From Anaerohalosphaeraceae bacterium (GTDB lineage: Bacteria > Planctomycetota > Phycisphaerae > Sedimentisphaerales > Anaerohalosphaeraceae), in contig JBBFLK010000015.1 of NCBI GenBank assembly GCA_037479115.1, forward strand, positions 1-64,000: a DNA stretch of 64,000 nt, written 5' to 3'. The position numbers and the translations under genes are program-made. The notes beneath the pieces are model-generated. The model saw only the letters and a list, made by a program, of their open reading frames with translations. It was not told where the DNA came from and made no database searches. Numbering within the stretch: position 1 is the first letter of the stretch; each line of letters opens with the position of its first letter. Shown piece after piece: positions 1 to 8,805 of the stretch.

Positions 1-55
1 TTACCACCGTTCCAGCCGCATCAAACAGCACCGCCGGACTGTACAGGTGGTCATG
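1..55. repeat. Direct repeat copy A (RHS core)
   Basis: These 55 bases are identical to 2558-2612, and similarity breaks down within a few bases after that. The left end lies outside the window, so the true repeat is longer. The two copies lie 2557 bp apart in the same orientation and bracket one RHS tip plus two genes. Confidence 0.9.
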
Positions 56-79
56 ACCTACACTTGCCAATCGGAACAT
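1..79 (-). CDS. RHS core fragment, runs off the window
   Basis: On the minus strand an open frame begins at an ATG at 79 and reads MFRLASVGHDHLYSPAVLFD and onward to the window edge. From GHDHLYSP on it is nearly identical to the RHS core of the gene at 1641-2819. It begins only about 10 bp after the stop of the 198-residue gene upstream. That suggests the core was cut and joined there, not that a complete RHS gene starts here. The ATG may be fortuitous. The family call rests on the shared core; nothing can be said about the tip, which lies outside the window. Confidence 0.6.
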   Translation of the reverse strand, partial: MFRLASVGHDHLYSPAVLFDAAGTVV

Positions 80-88
80 CCGGCAATT

Positions 89-685
89 TTATCCATCTCC
101 GCAAAAAGCGCTGTGTATCATCTTTTTCCTCTTTTTGTAAACGATGATCATCAGAATGGCTGCCAATATCAAAACGCTCAAAAACAAAAACAATAATATC
201 ACAAGGGTAACAAAAATAGTAACCACGGGAGATTGGCCGACTGCCAGAACAACCCTTGGTTTCTGATTATTCGTTGCATATTTCATCTCTATTGCATACT
301 TGCCCGGCTCCGTGACTTCAAAAGAACCGATGGCAAAAGCCTTTCTGGCATCGATGGTGTACGTAATTCTTTCGGGTTCTAACGGTTTCAATTCTATCGG
401 TTTTTCTTTATCTGAATGGTATATCTGAATATCAAAGTCATTTGATAGCTTTTCGGGCGTCGAATAATGCTGTCCATCGAGGGTGCTGACATATTCGTAA
501 AAAATATAATGCGTTCCGGTTTTCTCGAGAGGAAAAACTCTGCGGCCGGGAAATACGCCTTGTTTGAAATGGGTATCGAGTTTATTTGTAAAATGCAAAA
601 AGAAGACTATATATCCGCTTAAACCGGATACAAATATGATGATTGAGACCAAATACCACAGGCGAGAAGGGGGCTTCGCTTCCAC
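89..685 (-). CDS. Two-helix membrane protein of unknown function
   Basis: A 198-residue protein with a GTG start preceded by GGAG at 5 nt. It has one hydrophobic helix at about residues 9-30 and another at about 154-183. Between them lies a roughly 120-residue domain, presumably outside the cytoplasm, and a KKRKK basic tail follows the second helix. I do not recognise the domain; its alternating pattern suggests beta structure. It follows the 316-residue gene by 15 bp in the same direction and sits between two copies of RHS core sequence. It may therefore be cargo of an RHS tip cassette. An immunity or accessory role is possible from position alone, with no sequence proof. Confidence 0.6.
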   Translation of the reverse strand: MEAKPPSRLWYLVSIIIFVSGLSGYIVFFLHFTNKLDTHFKQGVFPGRRVFPLEKTGTHYIFYEYVSTLDGQHYSTPEKLSNDFDIQIYHSDKEKPIELKPLEPERITYTIDARKAFAIGSFEVTEPGKYAIEMKYATNNQKPRVVLAVGQSPVVTIFVTLVILLFLFLSVLILAAILMIIVYKKRKKMIHSAFCGDG

Positions 686-700
686 AGAATCTCCGTAGAA

Positions 701-1651
701 TTATTGTTGTGAAGATTGATTGTTTACAGGCAGAATACAGCCTGACTTCCCGTATATTCTGGGCAGATCGTATCGTTCCCCTGTTTCTGTATCCCAGACA
801 ACCGGCAAAAACTGCACGTCGGGGATAATAAGAAAACGAAGTCTCAAAATTTCCAGTACAGCAAAGACATATCTTCCTGAAGAATCCCAATTCATGCCTA
901 AAATGAAGTGTCTTGTCCTGAATACTTCTTTAAGGGTTTGCTTATCAAGATCATATCGGTATGCAGCTTTGTAATATTTGTCGCCTTGAGCCACGGTTCG
1001 GCAAAACGCTATTTCGTTGTCCGATAAACAGGAAACCCAATAGCCGTCCGTAACATAAGTAGAGACGGATGTTTGTACATCTACCATATAAATGCGGCCG
1101 CCGACGGAGTAAAAGATGGATTCGTCGGTGTGCGACCAGTCGAGGGAGTCAATGCTCTCAATGTTTAGGAGCCTCTTTTCTTGGTTTTCTTTCAAATAAA
1201 AGACACAGATGCATTGTGTACAGCCGTCATCAAGATATCTTTGATAAGCGATCTTTTCACAGTCATGAGATACTTTTTTCGTTCCGAGAACACGGATTGA
1301 AAATTCGACGGGCGTGTTTTTTGTTTTATCGGGGAGAGGTTCGGCGCACAGAATATGCTCTTTCCAAAAGTCACTGTAGAAGATGATTTGGTTGCAGATG
1401 TCAACATCCTGTGAATGCATGGCAACAATATTATCGGTCTGGGGGATGGATTCCCATTTTCTTGTCAAACAATTGAGTTTGTAAAGCTGGGGGCCCACCC
1501 AATATACAGAAAGATCGGCCTCTTGAAGCATACGTATGCTTTTCTGTTCTCTTTTTGCGATTGACATCTGTTTATAGAATTCCATTCCAATTACGGCTGA
1601 ACAGGCGACCGCCAAAAGGAATCCGAATGCCGATTTCATCTTATAAGCCAT
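701..1651 (-). CDS. Membrane-anchored beta-propeller-like protein, unknown
   Basis: A 316-residue protein with one N-terminal hydrophobic helix (about residues 6-23, uncleaved anchor or signal). The body is rich in short strand-like repeats ending in aromatic residues and turns, for example LDWSHTDESIFYSVGG and MNWDSSGRYVFAV. These resemble TolB/WD40-type propeller blades. Its start overlaps the end of the RHS frame by 11 bp, so translation is probably coupled to the RHS tip. In polymorphic-toxin loci the gene directly after the toxin tip is often its immunity protein. That role is inferred here from position only, and the protein is larger than most immunity proteins. Confidence 0.55.
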   Translation of the reverse strand: MAYKMKSAFGFLLAVACSAVIGMEFYKQMSIAKREQKSIRMLQEADLSVYWVGPQLYKLNCLTRKWESIPQTDNIVAMHSQDVDICNQIIFYSDFWKEHILCAEPLPDKTKNTPVEFSIRVLGTKKVSHDCEKIAYQRYLDDGCTQCICVFYLKENQEKRLLNIESIDSLDWSHTDESIFYSVGGRIYMVDVQTSVSTYVTDGYWVSCLSDNEIAFCRTVAQGDKYYKAAYRYDLDKQTLKEVFRTRHFILGMNWDSSGRYVFAVLEILRLRFLIIPDVQFLPVVWDTETGERYDLPRIYGKSGCILPVNNQSSQQ

Positions 1652-2819
1652 AATGAGGGGACCTTACCGTACATATGATTATAGGTCCTGCTGTTCCATA
1701 GACGACGGTATATTTTAAACACGTCGGATCACCGGCATGCCACGCAGGTTTCCATTTTGATTTTAGACAACAATAACTTAACGCCCGAGCAGCCCAAGTG
1801 TGGCAATTATTGCCAATTGCGGAGTAAGGATTATTTCGAGATGCATACTGAAGACGTGCTGCGCAATCCTTAATCTCATCGCATGATACACAAGAACATT
1901 TCTTTCCAGCCCCATTTCCGGCTAACATCCTTCTCTGGGAGGATTTATCGAGGAAGACGTCATATGCTGTTTCATTTGTGCGGTTAGCGTCAGGGGATGT
2001 CCACCTTAGATCACAGTGTTTGCTCCCTATAGCGTTAGCACCCTTCTCAATACTATCATCTGCAATAATATCTCCACAATAGACATAAAGATCACATTCA
2101 TTGGCAGGAGCTACACGTAAAGCAGGTTTAGGTTTAGCAGGAGGAAAAGGAGCCGGAAGCGGATACGGGACGGGCAGGGGTGGGTATGGGCTGATAGGGC
2201 TGGGCGGCGGGAGCAATCCAAGGGGATCCAGATATCTGCAAGAATTGTTTTTTGCATATTCATACCTGTTCATTCCGTCGGCGTACTGACTTGTCGGGGC
2301 GAAGGGGTTAATCCTTCCGCCGGCCGGGTCAAGACTCAGCGGGTCCGGCTGGAGGAATCGGCCGCTGTCCGGGTCATAATACCTGGCGCGGTAGTACATA
2401 ATTTCCAAAAATCCTGTTTGGGAAGTTCCCACCCGGTCCAGTTCCCGCCCCGTAAAGGCGTAATAATTGCCCAAAATCTGCCAGGCCGGCCACGGCACCG
2501 CCCCCCACGCCGCCGAATAGGGCCTCATTCGACCGTAAGCATCGTATTCATAGCGTCTTACCACCGTTCCAGCCGCATCAAACAGCACCGCCGGACTGTA
2601 CAGGTGGTCATGGCCGTAGAGATACTCCGTCCCCGTCGGCTGCCGCATCATCAAAACCTCATCGATGTAATTGCCGAATACAAACGTCCGCGAATCGCTT
2701 TCTACCCCGCTGCTGCTGACCGAGGTCCGCAGCAGCACCCGCTGGTCATCGTAATAATACCGCTCGGCCGTGTTGTTCGGATTGAGCTTCTCAATCCGCC
2801 GCCCGAGTGCATCATTTCT
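1641..2819 (-). CDS. RHS repeat-associated core and C-terminal tip, 5'-truncated
   Basis: The open frame runs from a stop at 2820-2822 to 1641. The first possible initiator is a GTG at 2738, but homology continues upstream of it (GRRIEKLNPNNTAERYYYDD), so the 5' part of the RHS gene is missing. The frame carries the typical core (GRELDRVGTSQTGFLEIMYY, YYDPDSGRFLQPDPLSLDP, NRYEYAKNNSCRYLDPLGL). A proline-rich linker and a roughly 160-residue unique Cys-rich tip follow. The tip contains GNNCHTWAARAL, which resembles the cysteine motif of permuted papain-like peptidases; this is a weak hint. Without the long upstream shell it is probably an orphan tip, expressed only after recombination or not at all. 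Confidence 0.8.
   Translation of the reverse strand, partial: RNDALGRRIEKLNPNNTAERYYYDDQRVLLRTSVSSSGVESDSRTFVFGNYIDEVLMMRQPTGTEYLYGHDHLYSPAVLFDAAGTVVRRYEYDAYGRMRPYSAAWGAVPWPAWQILGNYYAFTGRELDRVGTSQTGFLEIMYYRARYYDPDSGRFLQPDPLSLDPAGGRINPFAPTSQYADGMNRYEYAKNNSCRYLDPLGLLPPPSPISPYPPLPVPYPLPAPFPPAKPKPALRVAPANECDLYVYCGDIIADDSIEKGANAIGSKHCDLRWTSPDANRTNETAYDVFLDKSSQRRMLAGNGAGKKCSCVSCDEIKDCAARLQYASRNNPYSAIGNNCHTWAARALSYCCLKSKWKPAWHAGDPTCLKYTVVYGTAGPIIICTVRSPHYGL
2558..2612. repeat. Direct repeat copy B (RHS core)
   Basis: Second copy of the 55-base identity with the window start, lying within the RHS core coding sequence (residues GHDHLYSPAVLFDAAGTVV). RHS cores are known recombination substrates for exchanging C-terminal tips. 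Confidence 0.9.
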
Positions 2820-3263
2820 TTAACCGGCAAAAAGCGAAATAGCAGACAAATACCGTCCTTTATTGCCTCGCTTTTATAGCCGTCTCATCCGGCCCATTCT
2901 TCCCGCCGGAAAGCCGCTTCATTCATTCCACACCCCGCAGGACACACAGCCGGTGTGTCGGCAGGGCAGCCCAACCGCCGAAGACAGCACGATACCCTCC
3001 TTTCCTTTTGGATGGGGGAGAAACGCGGGTGCTGCAAAGGAAGGAAAGAAAAACTCTGCTGCCCGACAGCAGAAACCGCCTGCAACGGTTTTGGCCGCAA
3101 GTTGTGTTTGGTTCATTATTTGCCCTTATCTCTGCGAAATCTCATTTTACTATAACCAAAACCACGACAAAATCAAGAAAATTACGGCTTATCCTTGTAG
3201 AAAGAGTGCGGATGGGGTATGCTTGTTTACTGAAGGAACAAAAAAATCAGCAGGGATGTCCAG
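2820..3263. other. Gene-free stretch upstream of the radical SAM gene
   Basis: About 440 bp with no credible gene. It contains an 8-bp inverted repeat (AAAAGCGA at 2830-2837 and TCGCTTTT at 2868-2875) just beyond the RHS truncation point. A tight hairpin lies at 3055-3073 (7-bp stem TCTGCTG, 5-nt loop). No run of T follows either, so I do not call terminators. The abrupt end of RHS homology at about 2820 suggests an old recombination junction. Confidence 0.5.
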
Positions 3264-4403
3264 ATGCCGGCGGTCATTGCCAAGCCCGATACCGTTGAAA
3301 AACTGCGGATTTTGTCCAGTGATGCTCAATATGACCTGGCCTGTGCCTGCGGGACGACGCGCCCCGAAGAGCACCGCAAACGCGGCCTCGACGGACGCTG
3401 GATTTATCCGGTGACCCTGCCCAACGGAGGCACCAGCGTCTTATTTAAGACCCTCCTGTCCAATGTTTGTTCAAACGACTGCAAATATTGCCCGCTTCGG
3501 AACGACCGGGACCTTCGCCGCTGCACCCTGACTGTTGACGAAACCTGTCGGGTGTTTCTCGAGTATTATCACCAAAAGAAGGTCTTCGGTCTCTTTTTGA
3601 GCAGCGGGGTGATCGGCACGCCGGACCGGACGATGGACCTTTTGAACGGGATTGCCGAGACGCTTCGAAAAAAATATCAGTTCCGAGGCTACATCCATTT
3701 GAAAATCATCCCAGGTGCCAGTCCTGCCGCCATTGAAAAAGCCCTTTCTTTGGCGACCGCTGTGTCGTTGAATATTGAAACCCCCGGAGCGGAGTATCTT
3801 TCCAAACTCTCTTCCCGAAAAGATTTTGTGAAGGACATCGTCGAACCGCTCAAGCTCATCAGCCGACTGACGGCCAAGGGGGCCCGCTATGCCGGGGTCA
3901 AGCAGACGACCCAATTTATTGTAGGGGCGGCCGATGAGCCGGATGAAAAGATTGTCCGGTATATGTTCGGTCTGTATAAGCGGCTTCGGCTTCAGCGGGT
4001 TTATTTCAGTGCCTATCAGCAGGGGCTGGGGGCTTCGGATTTGCCTGCGGAGCGAACCCTGACAAATCCGGCGGATGTTCTCACTCGGGAGCATCGGCTT
4101 TATCAGGCGGATTTTCTGATTCGAAAATACGGATTTGAAGAGTCGGATTTCCACTTTGGGCCGGACGGCCGTCTGCCGCTCGATAAAGACCCAAAAGAAT
4201 TGTGGGCCACCCGTCATCCGGAATTCTTTCCGGTCAATATCAATCGAGCCTGCCGAGAAGAGCTGCTACGGGTACCCGGATTGGGGCCTATTACGGTAAA
4301 CCGGATAGTGGAACTCCGTAAATCGGGGAGGATTCAGCGGCTTGAAGACATTGGAAAGCCGACAAAGCTGCTCCAGAAGGCATCCGGCTATATTTGTTTC
4401 TAA
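3264..4403 (+). CDS. Putative DNA modification/repair radical SAM protein
   Basis: A 379-residue radical SAM enzyme. The cluster-binding cysteines are C69, C73 and C76 in CSNDCKYCPLRND. A TIM-barrel core follows, and a helix-hairpin-helix DNA-binding segment closes the protein at about residues 320-375 (VNINRACREELLRVPGLGPI and onward). This architecture matches the radical SAM family thought to act on DNA, which is usually encoded next to a uracil-DNA-glycosylase-like partner. No such partner is adjacent here. The substrate is unknown. The ATG at 3264 is preceded by a CAGGGA-like ribosome site. The gene stands alone, with the bS21 gene downstream under its own promoter. Confidence 0.8.
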   Translation: MPAVIAKPDTVEKLRILSSDAQYDLACACGTTRPEEHRKRGLDGRWIYPVTLPNGGTSVLFKTLLSNVCSNDCKYCPLRNDRDLRRCTLTVDETCRVFLEYYHQKKVFGLFLSSGVIGTPDRTMDLLNGIAETLRKKYQFRGYIHLKIIPGASPAAIEKALSLATAVSLNIETPGAEYLSKLSSRKDFVKDIVEPLKLISRLTAKGARYAGVKQTTQFIVGAADEPDEKIVRYMFGLYKRLRLQRVYFSAYQQGLGASDLPAERTLTNPADVLTREHRLYQADFLIRKYGFEESDFHFGPDGRLPLDKDPKELWATRHPEFFPVNINRACREELLRVPGLGPITVNRIVELRKSGRIQRLEDIGKPTKLLQKASGYICF

Positions 4404-4501
4404 GTTATTTCATTTCAAATGCTTATAAAACAATCACTGCCGACTTGTCTTTGTTTTTTGGTTTTGCAAAGGAAAAGTTTTTCAAAAATGAACAAAATCC
4501 C

Positions 4502-4529
4502 TTGCAAAAACAAAGGATAAAAATAGAAT
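4502..4529 (+). promoter_or_regulatory. Sigma-70-type promoter of rpsU
   Basis: TTGCAA at 4502-4507, a 16-bp spacer, then TAGAAT at 4524-4529. The predicted start of transcription is near 4536, leaving a leader of about 55 nt with AAAGGAAGG before the rpsU ATG. Confidence 0.5.
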
Positions 4530-4592
4530 GTCATTTTTATGAATTTGGGCTGAAGTGAGAACACTTAATTTGAAAGGAAGGTTCGACTTTCT

Positions 4593-4787
4593 ATGATTAA
4601 AGTGAAGGCCAGAGCAGGCGAGAGCGTTCAACAGATGGTCAAGCGGTTCAAAAAGATGTGCGAGAAAGAGGGACTGATTCGCGACATCAAGCGAAACAGT
4701 TATTATGAGAAGCCCTCGGAACGCAACCGCCGCAAACGCCGCAAATCACAGCGGATGGCTCGTCTGTTCAGCTCAATGAATCTTTAA
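4593..4787 (+). CDS. rpsU: Small ribosomal subunit protein bS21
   Basis: A 64-residue very basic protein with the bS21 pattern: VKARAGESVQQMVKRFKKMC at the start, then a helix ending in YYEKPSERNRRKRRK. bS21 binds near the anti-Shine-Dalgarno end of 16S rRNA in the 30S subunit and helps initiation. The length is typical. A strong GGAAGG site precedes the ATG. The gene has its own promoter and terminator, so it is monocistronic. Confidence 0.95.
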   Translation: MIKVKARAGESVQQMVKRFKKMCEKEGLIRDIKRNSYYEKPSERNRRKRRKSQRMARLFSSMNL

Positions 4788-4813
4788 TCGTTTTGACATA
4801 ATCCGAATTGCCG

Positions 4814-4852
4814 GCCGGACAAGCGTTCATGAGACTCTTGTCCGGCTTTTTT
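4814..4852 (+). terminator. Rho-independent terminator after rpsU
   Basis: A perfect 10-bp stem (GCCGGACAAG at 4814-4823 with CTTGTCCGGC at 4837-4846) is followed by six T. Confidence 0.9.
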
Positions 4853-4891
4853 GCGCCGTGAAACACCGAAAAAACGATATGTTTTGCTGAA

Positions 4892-6928
4892 ATGTCTGTT
4901 TTTACGCTGAAAAGTTCGTTTGAGCCCCGAGGGGATCAGCCGCAGGCCATCCAGAAGCTTACCGAAGGAATTCACAACGGTCGGCGGTATCAAACCCTTT
5001 TGGGGGTTACCGGCAGCGGCAAGACCTTTACGATGGCCAATGTGATTGAGCGGGTGGGACTGCCGACGCTGGTTATTTCTCACAACAAAACGCTGGCCGC
5101 TCAGCTGTATGAGGAATTTCGTGAGCTGTTTCCCGACAACGCTGTAGAATACTTCGTCAGTTATTATGACTATTACCAGCCCGAGGCCTACATTCCGCAG
5201 CGTGATATTTACATAGAAAAAGACGCCTCTCGCAATGATGAGTTAGACCGGCTGCGGCTGTCGGCTACCACCAGTCTGATGAGCCGCCGGGATGTTATTA
5301 TCGTAGCCAGTGTGTCCTGCATTTTCGGGCTGGGCAGTCCGGAGGATTATCAGGCAAGCGTCATCGGCGTGCGGGTGGGGGACACGCTGGACCGCAATGA
5401 ACTGCTCGGCCGGCTGGCGGATTTGCAGTACAACCGAAACGATTTGGATTTCGCCCGCGGAACGTTTCGGGTGCGCGGCGATGTCGTCGAACTGTGGCCG
5501 TCCTATGAATCATACGGCGTCCGCTTTGAGTTTTTCGGAGACGAAGTGGAGGCCATTCGCTACATCCATCCGGTCAGTGCGCAGGTGCTGGCGGATGAGC
5601 AGCAGGTCTTTATCTATCCGGCCAAGCATTATGTTCTGCCGGCGGAACGGATTGAAACGGCCTGCCGAAGCATCGAGGAGGAGCTTCAGCAGCGGCTCCT
5701 TGAACTTCGCCACGAAGGCAAACTGCTCGAAGCCCAGCGATTGGAGGCCCGGACCCGTTATGATTTGGAGATGATTCGCGAGGTCGGCTACTGCAGCGGC
5801 ATCGAGAACTATGCTCGGCATATGGCCGGTCTGAAACCCGGAGCCCGACCCTATACACTGCTGGATTATTTCCCGGAAGATTTTCTGCTGTTCATCGATG
5901 AATCGCACGTGACCATTCCGCAGCTGCGGGCGATGTATCACGGCGACAGGCACCGCAAGGAAGTGCTGGTGGAGCACGGTTTTCGCCTGCCCAGTGCGCT
6001 GGATAACCGTCCGCTGCGGTTTGAGGAGTTTCAGGAACGCTGGAAGTATGTGATTTTTGTCTCTGCCACACCGGCACCGTATGAGCTGCAGCTTTGCGGC
6101 GGTCAGGTTGTGGAACAGATTATTCGTCCGACCGGTCTGGTCGACCCGGAGATTTTCGTCCATCCGGCCTCCGACCAGATTCCGCATTTAATCGGCGAAA
6201 TAGAAAAGCGCATCAAAGCAGGCCAGCGTGTGCTTGTGACCACGCTTACCAAACGGCTGGCGGAGGATTTGTCTGCGTATCTGGCCTCCAAAGGGATTCG
6301 CTGCCGATACCTGCACAGTGAAATCCAGACCCTCGAACGGGTGGAGATTCTGCGGGATCTGCGGACGGGCGAATTCGACGTTCTGGTCGGCATCAATCTG
6401 CTTCGGGAGGGGCTGGACTTGCCGGAAGTGTCGATGGTGGCGATTCTCGATGCTGATAAAGAGGGGTTCCTGCGGAGCGAAACCTCTCTGATTCAGACCA
6501 TAGGGCGTACCGCCCGCAATGTCGATGCAACGGTCTGGCTGTATGCTGATACGATTACCCCTTCGATGCAGAAGGCGATTGACGAAACCCGCAGACGGCG
6601 TACAATGCAGCTGGAATACAATGCCCGTCACGGCATTACTCCGCAGACCATCCGCAAGGAGATTCAGCGAGGACTGGCTGAACAGCTTCGAGCCCGACAG
6701 GCGGCCCGCGAAGCGGTCGGTTTGGAGGACCGAGAGTACGACCGGGTGGAATTGATTGCCCAGCTGGAAAAGGAGATGCTCGAGGCGGCCGAGCAGCTGG
6801 AGTTTGAGCGGGCCGCCCGGCTGAGAGACCAGATTCGCCAGCTGAAGGAAATGCCTATTTTTGAGGCGGGAAAGAACCGTGCAGGCGGACGTCGCGGCAG
6901 CCCCGCAGGCCGGAAAAAACAAAATTGA
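4892..6928 (+). CDS. uvrB: Excinuclease ABC subunit B
   Basis: A 678-residue UvrB, the damage-verifying helicase of nucleotide excision repair that accepts DNA from UvrA and recruits UvrC. Visible motifs: Walker A GVTGSGKT at 38-45; the damage-gripping beta-hairpin region [26 protein letters not shown] at about 334; the helicase motifs [20 protein letters not shown] and QTIGRTARN; and the C-terminal UVR motif that contacts UvrC ([20 protein letters not shown]). The length equals that of other UvrB proteins. It is the first gene of a likely operon with nadC and birA, which is a chance housekeeping association. Confidence 0.98.
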   Translation: MSVFTLKSSFEPRGDQPQAIQKLTEGIHNGRRYQTLLGVTGSGKTFTMANVIERVGLPTLVISHNKTLAAQLYEEFRELFPDNAVEYFVSYYDYYQPEAYIPQRDIYIEKDASRNDELDRLRLSATTSLMSRRDVIIVASVSCIFGLGSPEDYQASVIGVRVGDTLDRNELLGRLADLQYNRNDLDFARGTFRVRGDVVELWPSYESYGVRFEFFGDEVEAIRYIHPVSAQVLADEQQVFIYPAKHYVLPAERIETACRSIEEELQQRLLELRHEGKLLEAQRLEARTRYDLEMIREVGYCSGIENYARHMAGLKPGARPYTLLDYFPEDFLLFIDESHVTIPQLRAMYHGDRHRKEVLVEHGFRLPSALDNRPLRFEEFQERWKYVIFVSATPAPYELQLCGGQVVEQIIRPTGLVDPEIFVHPASDQIPHLIGEIEKRIKAGQRVLVTTLTKRLAEDLSAYLASKGIRCRYLHSEIQTLERVEILRDLRTGEFDVLVGINLLREGLDLPEVSMVAILDADKEGFLRSETSLIQTIGRTARNVDATVWLYADTITPSMQKAIDETRRRRTMQLEYNARHGITPQTIRKEIQRGLAEQLRARQAAREAVGLEDREYDRVELIAQLEKEMLEAAEQLEFERAARLRDQIRQLKEMPIFEAGKNRAGGRRGSPAGRKKQN

Positions 6929-6961
6929 AAAAAGACTGCCCGCAGAGAGGACCTGAGGCCT

Positions 6962-7864
6962 ATGCCCAGAAAAAAAGCAGAACAGCCGGCGCGACGAATC
7001 CGAAAACCGGACATGAGAAATGTACGGCCCCTGCTCGAGCTGGCGGTCAAAGAGGATTACGGCAAGGGCGATCCGACCAGCATGCTCACCGTCAGCGAAA
7101 AAAAGATGGGGCGGGAAAGTCTGGTGACCCGCGAAGAGATTATCGTTTGCGGGATGGATATTGTTCAGGAAGTCCTCCGAATGTATGATCCGCGGCTGAC
7201 TCTGAAGGTGCTGATACCGGATGGGCATCGGGCCAACGTCGCCGACCGGCTGGGTATTATTGAAGGGCCTCTGCGGGCCATGCACAGTGCCGAGCGTGTT
7301 GTCCTGAATTTTCTTCAGCGTCTCTGCGGCATCAGCACGATGACCTGGAAATTCGTATCGGCCATTCGCGGAACTCGCGCCAGGATTTACGATACACGCA
7401 AGACCATTCCCGGCTGGCGGGAACTGGAAAAATACGCCGTTCGCTGCGGCGGCGGATACAATCACCGGATGAATCTGGGCGAGATGGTGATGTTCAAGGA
7501 TAACCATCTGGCTGATTTGGGCGAGCGGTTCGAAGTCAAACTTCGCGAACTGGTCCGCAAGGCCCGCCAGATTCCCACCGTCAAATCCGTCATTGTGGAA
7601 GTAGACCATGTCGATGACCAGCTGGACCGCGTGCTGCCGATACCGGGGATTGATATTATTCTGCTGGATAATATGGGCCAGTGGCAGCTCAAACATGCCG
7701 TCGAAATGCGAAATAAAATGTGCGGTCGAAGACCGCTGCTGGAGGCCAGCGGCGGCATTACGCTCCACAATGTGCGCAGCATAGCCAGCTGCGGAGTTGA
7801 CCGAATTGCCGTCGGAGCCATTACGCATTCTGCGGTGGCGGTCGATATCGGCCTGGACCGATGA
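6962..7864 (+). CDS. nadC: Nicotinate-nucleotide pyrophosphorylase (carboxylating)
   Basis: A 300-residue quinolinate phosphoribosyltransferase. It converts quinolinate and PRPP to nicotinate mononucleotide with release of CO2, the third step of de novo NAD synthesis. Diagnostic stretches are DTRKTIPGWRELEKYAV (about 142-158), GGGYNHRMNLGEMVMFKDNH and the C-terminal EASGGI and GVDRIAVGAITHS. About 20 extra basic residues precede the usual start. The ATG at 6962 lies 33 bp after uvrB. The stop overlaps the birA start by 4 bp (ATGA), so the two are translationally coupled. Confidence 0.96.
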   Translation: MPRKKAEQPARRIRKPDMRNVRPLLELAVKEDYGKGDPTSMLTVSEKKMGRESLVTREEIIVCGMDIVQEVLRMYDPRLTLKVLIPDGHRANVADRLGIIEGPLRAMHSAERVVLNFLQRLCGISTMTWKFVSAIRGTRARIYDTRKTIPGWRELEKYAVRCGGGYNHRMNLGEMVMFKDNHLADLGERFEVKLRELVRKARQIPTVKSVIVEVDHVDDQLDRVLPIPGIDIILLDNMGQWQLKHAVEMRNKMCGRRPLLEASGGITLHNVRSIASCGVDRIAVGAITHSAVAVDIGLDR

Positions 7865-8658
7865 GTATGCACCAATATGAACTACTGAATGCAGACCGAA
7901 TCCGGCAGGGGCTCCAGACCGCTCATATCGGACGCCGTCTGCTTGTCTTCGAGGAGGTTTCCAGCACCAATGATATCGTCTGGGATTCTGTCGGAAGCCC
8001 CGATGCGGATGGATTGTGTGTTTTTGCTGAACGGCAGACGGCCGGTCGGGGCCGGCGGGGACGCATCTGGCACAGCACGGCAGGGCAGTCCCTCCTGTTT
8101 TCCATTTTGCTCAAAGGGGGGCATTTGAGTGCGGATTTGCTGGTTCTGGCCTCTGCCGCCGCCGTTGCTGAAACCCTGTCGGCTCTGTCCGTTCCCTCGG
8201 TCCAGATTAAATGGCCCAATGATATTTTGATTGCCGGCAAAAAAGTCTGCGGGATTTTGTGCGAATCCAAAACCGTTCACTCCCGGCTATGGTTTGCAGT
8301 CGGCATCGGCATCAATGTCTGTCAGGAGCGTCTTTTCTTTGAGCAGAACGATTTGGGAGATTCCGCCACCAGTCTGGCCCTCGAAACAGCCCGGCCTTTC
8401 GAACGGAACGGGTTGGCGGCTTCACTTCTGAATGCCCTGGACCACTGGTTCAGCATCAGCCGCTATGCCCCGCAGCAGGTTATCGAAGTCTGGAAACGCT
8501 ACAATCGGCAAATCGGCAGTCCGATTCGAATCCTCGAAAATCAGCAGGAATTCTGCGGGACTTGTCTGGACATCGACCCGGCTCAGGGGCTTCTCGTTCA
8601 GCTCAATCACGGTCCTGTCCGCTTTTTCCACGCCGCCAACTGTACCGTCATTCCTTGA
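7861..8658 (+). CDS. birA: Biotin-[acetyl-CoA carboxylase] ligase
   Basis: A 265-residue biotin protein ligase. It activates biotin to biotinyl-AMP and attaches it to the carrier protein of acetyl-CoA carboxylase or other biotin enzymes. The signature GRGRRGR lies at residues 62-68 and IKWPNDILIAGKKVCGIL at about 118-135; a C-terminal SH3-like domain follows. There is no N-terminal winged helix, so it is a monofunctional ligase that cannot act as a transcriptional repressor. It is coupled to nadC by a 4-bp overlap and is the last gene of the uvrB-nadC-birA run. Confidence 0.93.
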   Translation: MSMHQYELLNADRIRQGLQTAHIGRRLLVFEEVSSTNDIVWDSVGSPDADGLCVFAERQTAGRGRRGRIWHSTAGQSLLFSILLKGGHLSADLLVLASAAAVAETLSALSVPSVQIKWPNDILIAGKKVCGILCESKTVHSRLWFAVGIGINVCQERLFFEQNDLGDSATSLALETARPFERNGLAASLLNALDHWFSISRYAPQQVIEVWKRYNRQIGSPIRILENQQEFCGTCLDIDPAQGLLVQLNHGPVRFFHAANCTVIP

Positions 8659-8746
8659 AAGGGAAAATGGAATTTAAAGTGAATAGAAGACAAAAAAGAG
8701 GTGGTTCTGGGGGTATGGTACAATGATAAAAGCTTCAGTTTTTTTC

Positions 8747-8777
8747 TTGAACTATTATCGCAAATATGCGATATTAT
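8747..8777 (+). promoter_or_regulatory. Palindromic operator and promoter of the toxin-antitoxin pair
   Basis: A perfect inverted repeat, TATCGCA-AATA-TGCGATA, occupies 8756-8773. It lies between a TTGAAC box (8747-8752) and a TATTAT box (8772-8777). The 19-bp spacer is slightly long. An XRE antitoxin such as the one encoded two genes downstream would be expected to bind here and block RNA polymerase, as in known HigBA autoregulation. Binding is inferred. Confidence 0.6.
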
Positions 8778-8805
8778 AGAGGAAGGAATCCGGAAAGGGA
8801 ATAGG

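Noticed and set aside
6188-7828. 546-codon minus-strand frame opposite uvrB and nadC
   Set aside because: Antisense shadow; both plus-strand genes carry full catalytic motifs.
8701-8805. 35-residue N-terminal extension of the HigB-like toxin
   Set aside because: It would contain the palindromic operator; the ATG at 8806 has a better ribosome site and family length.
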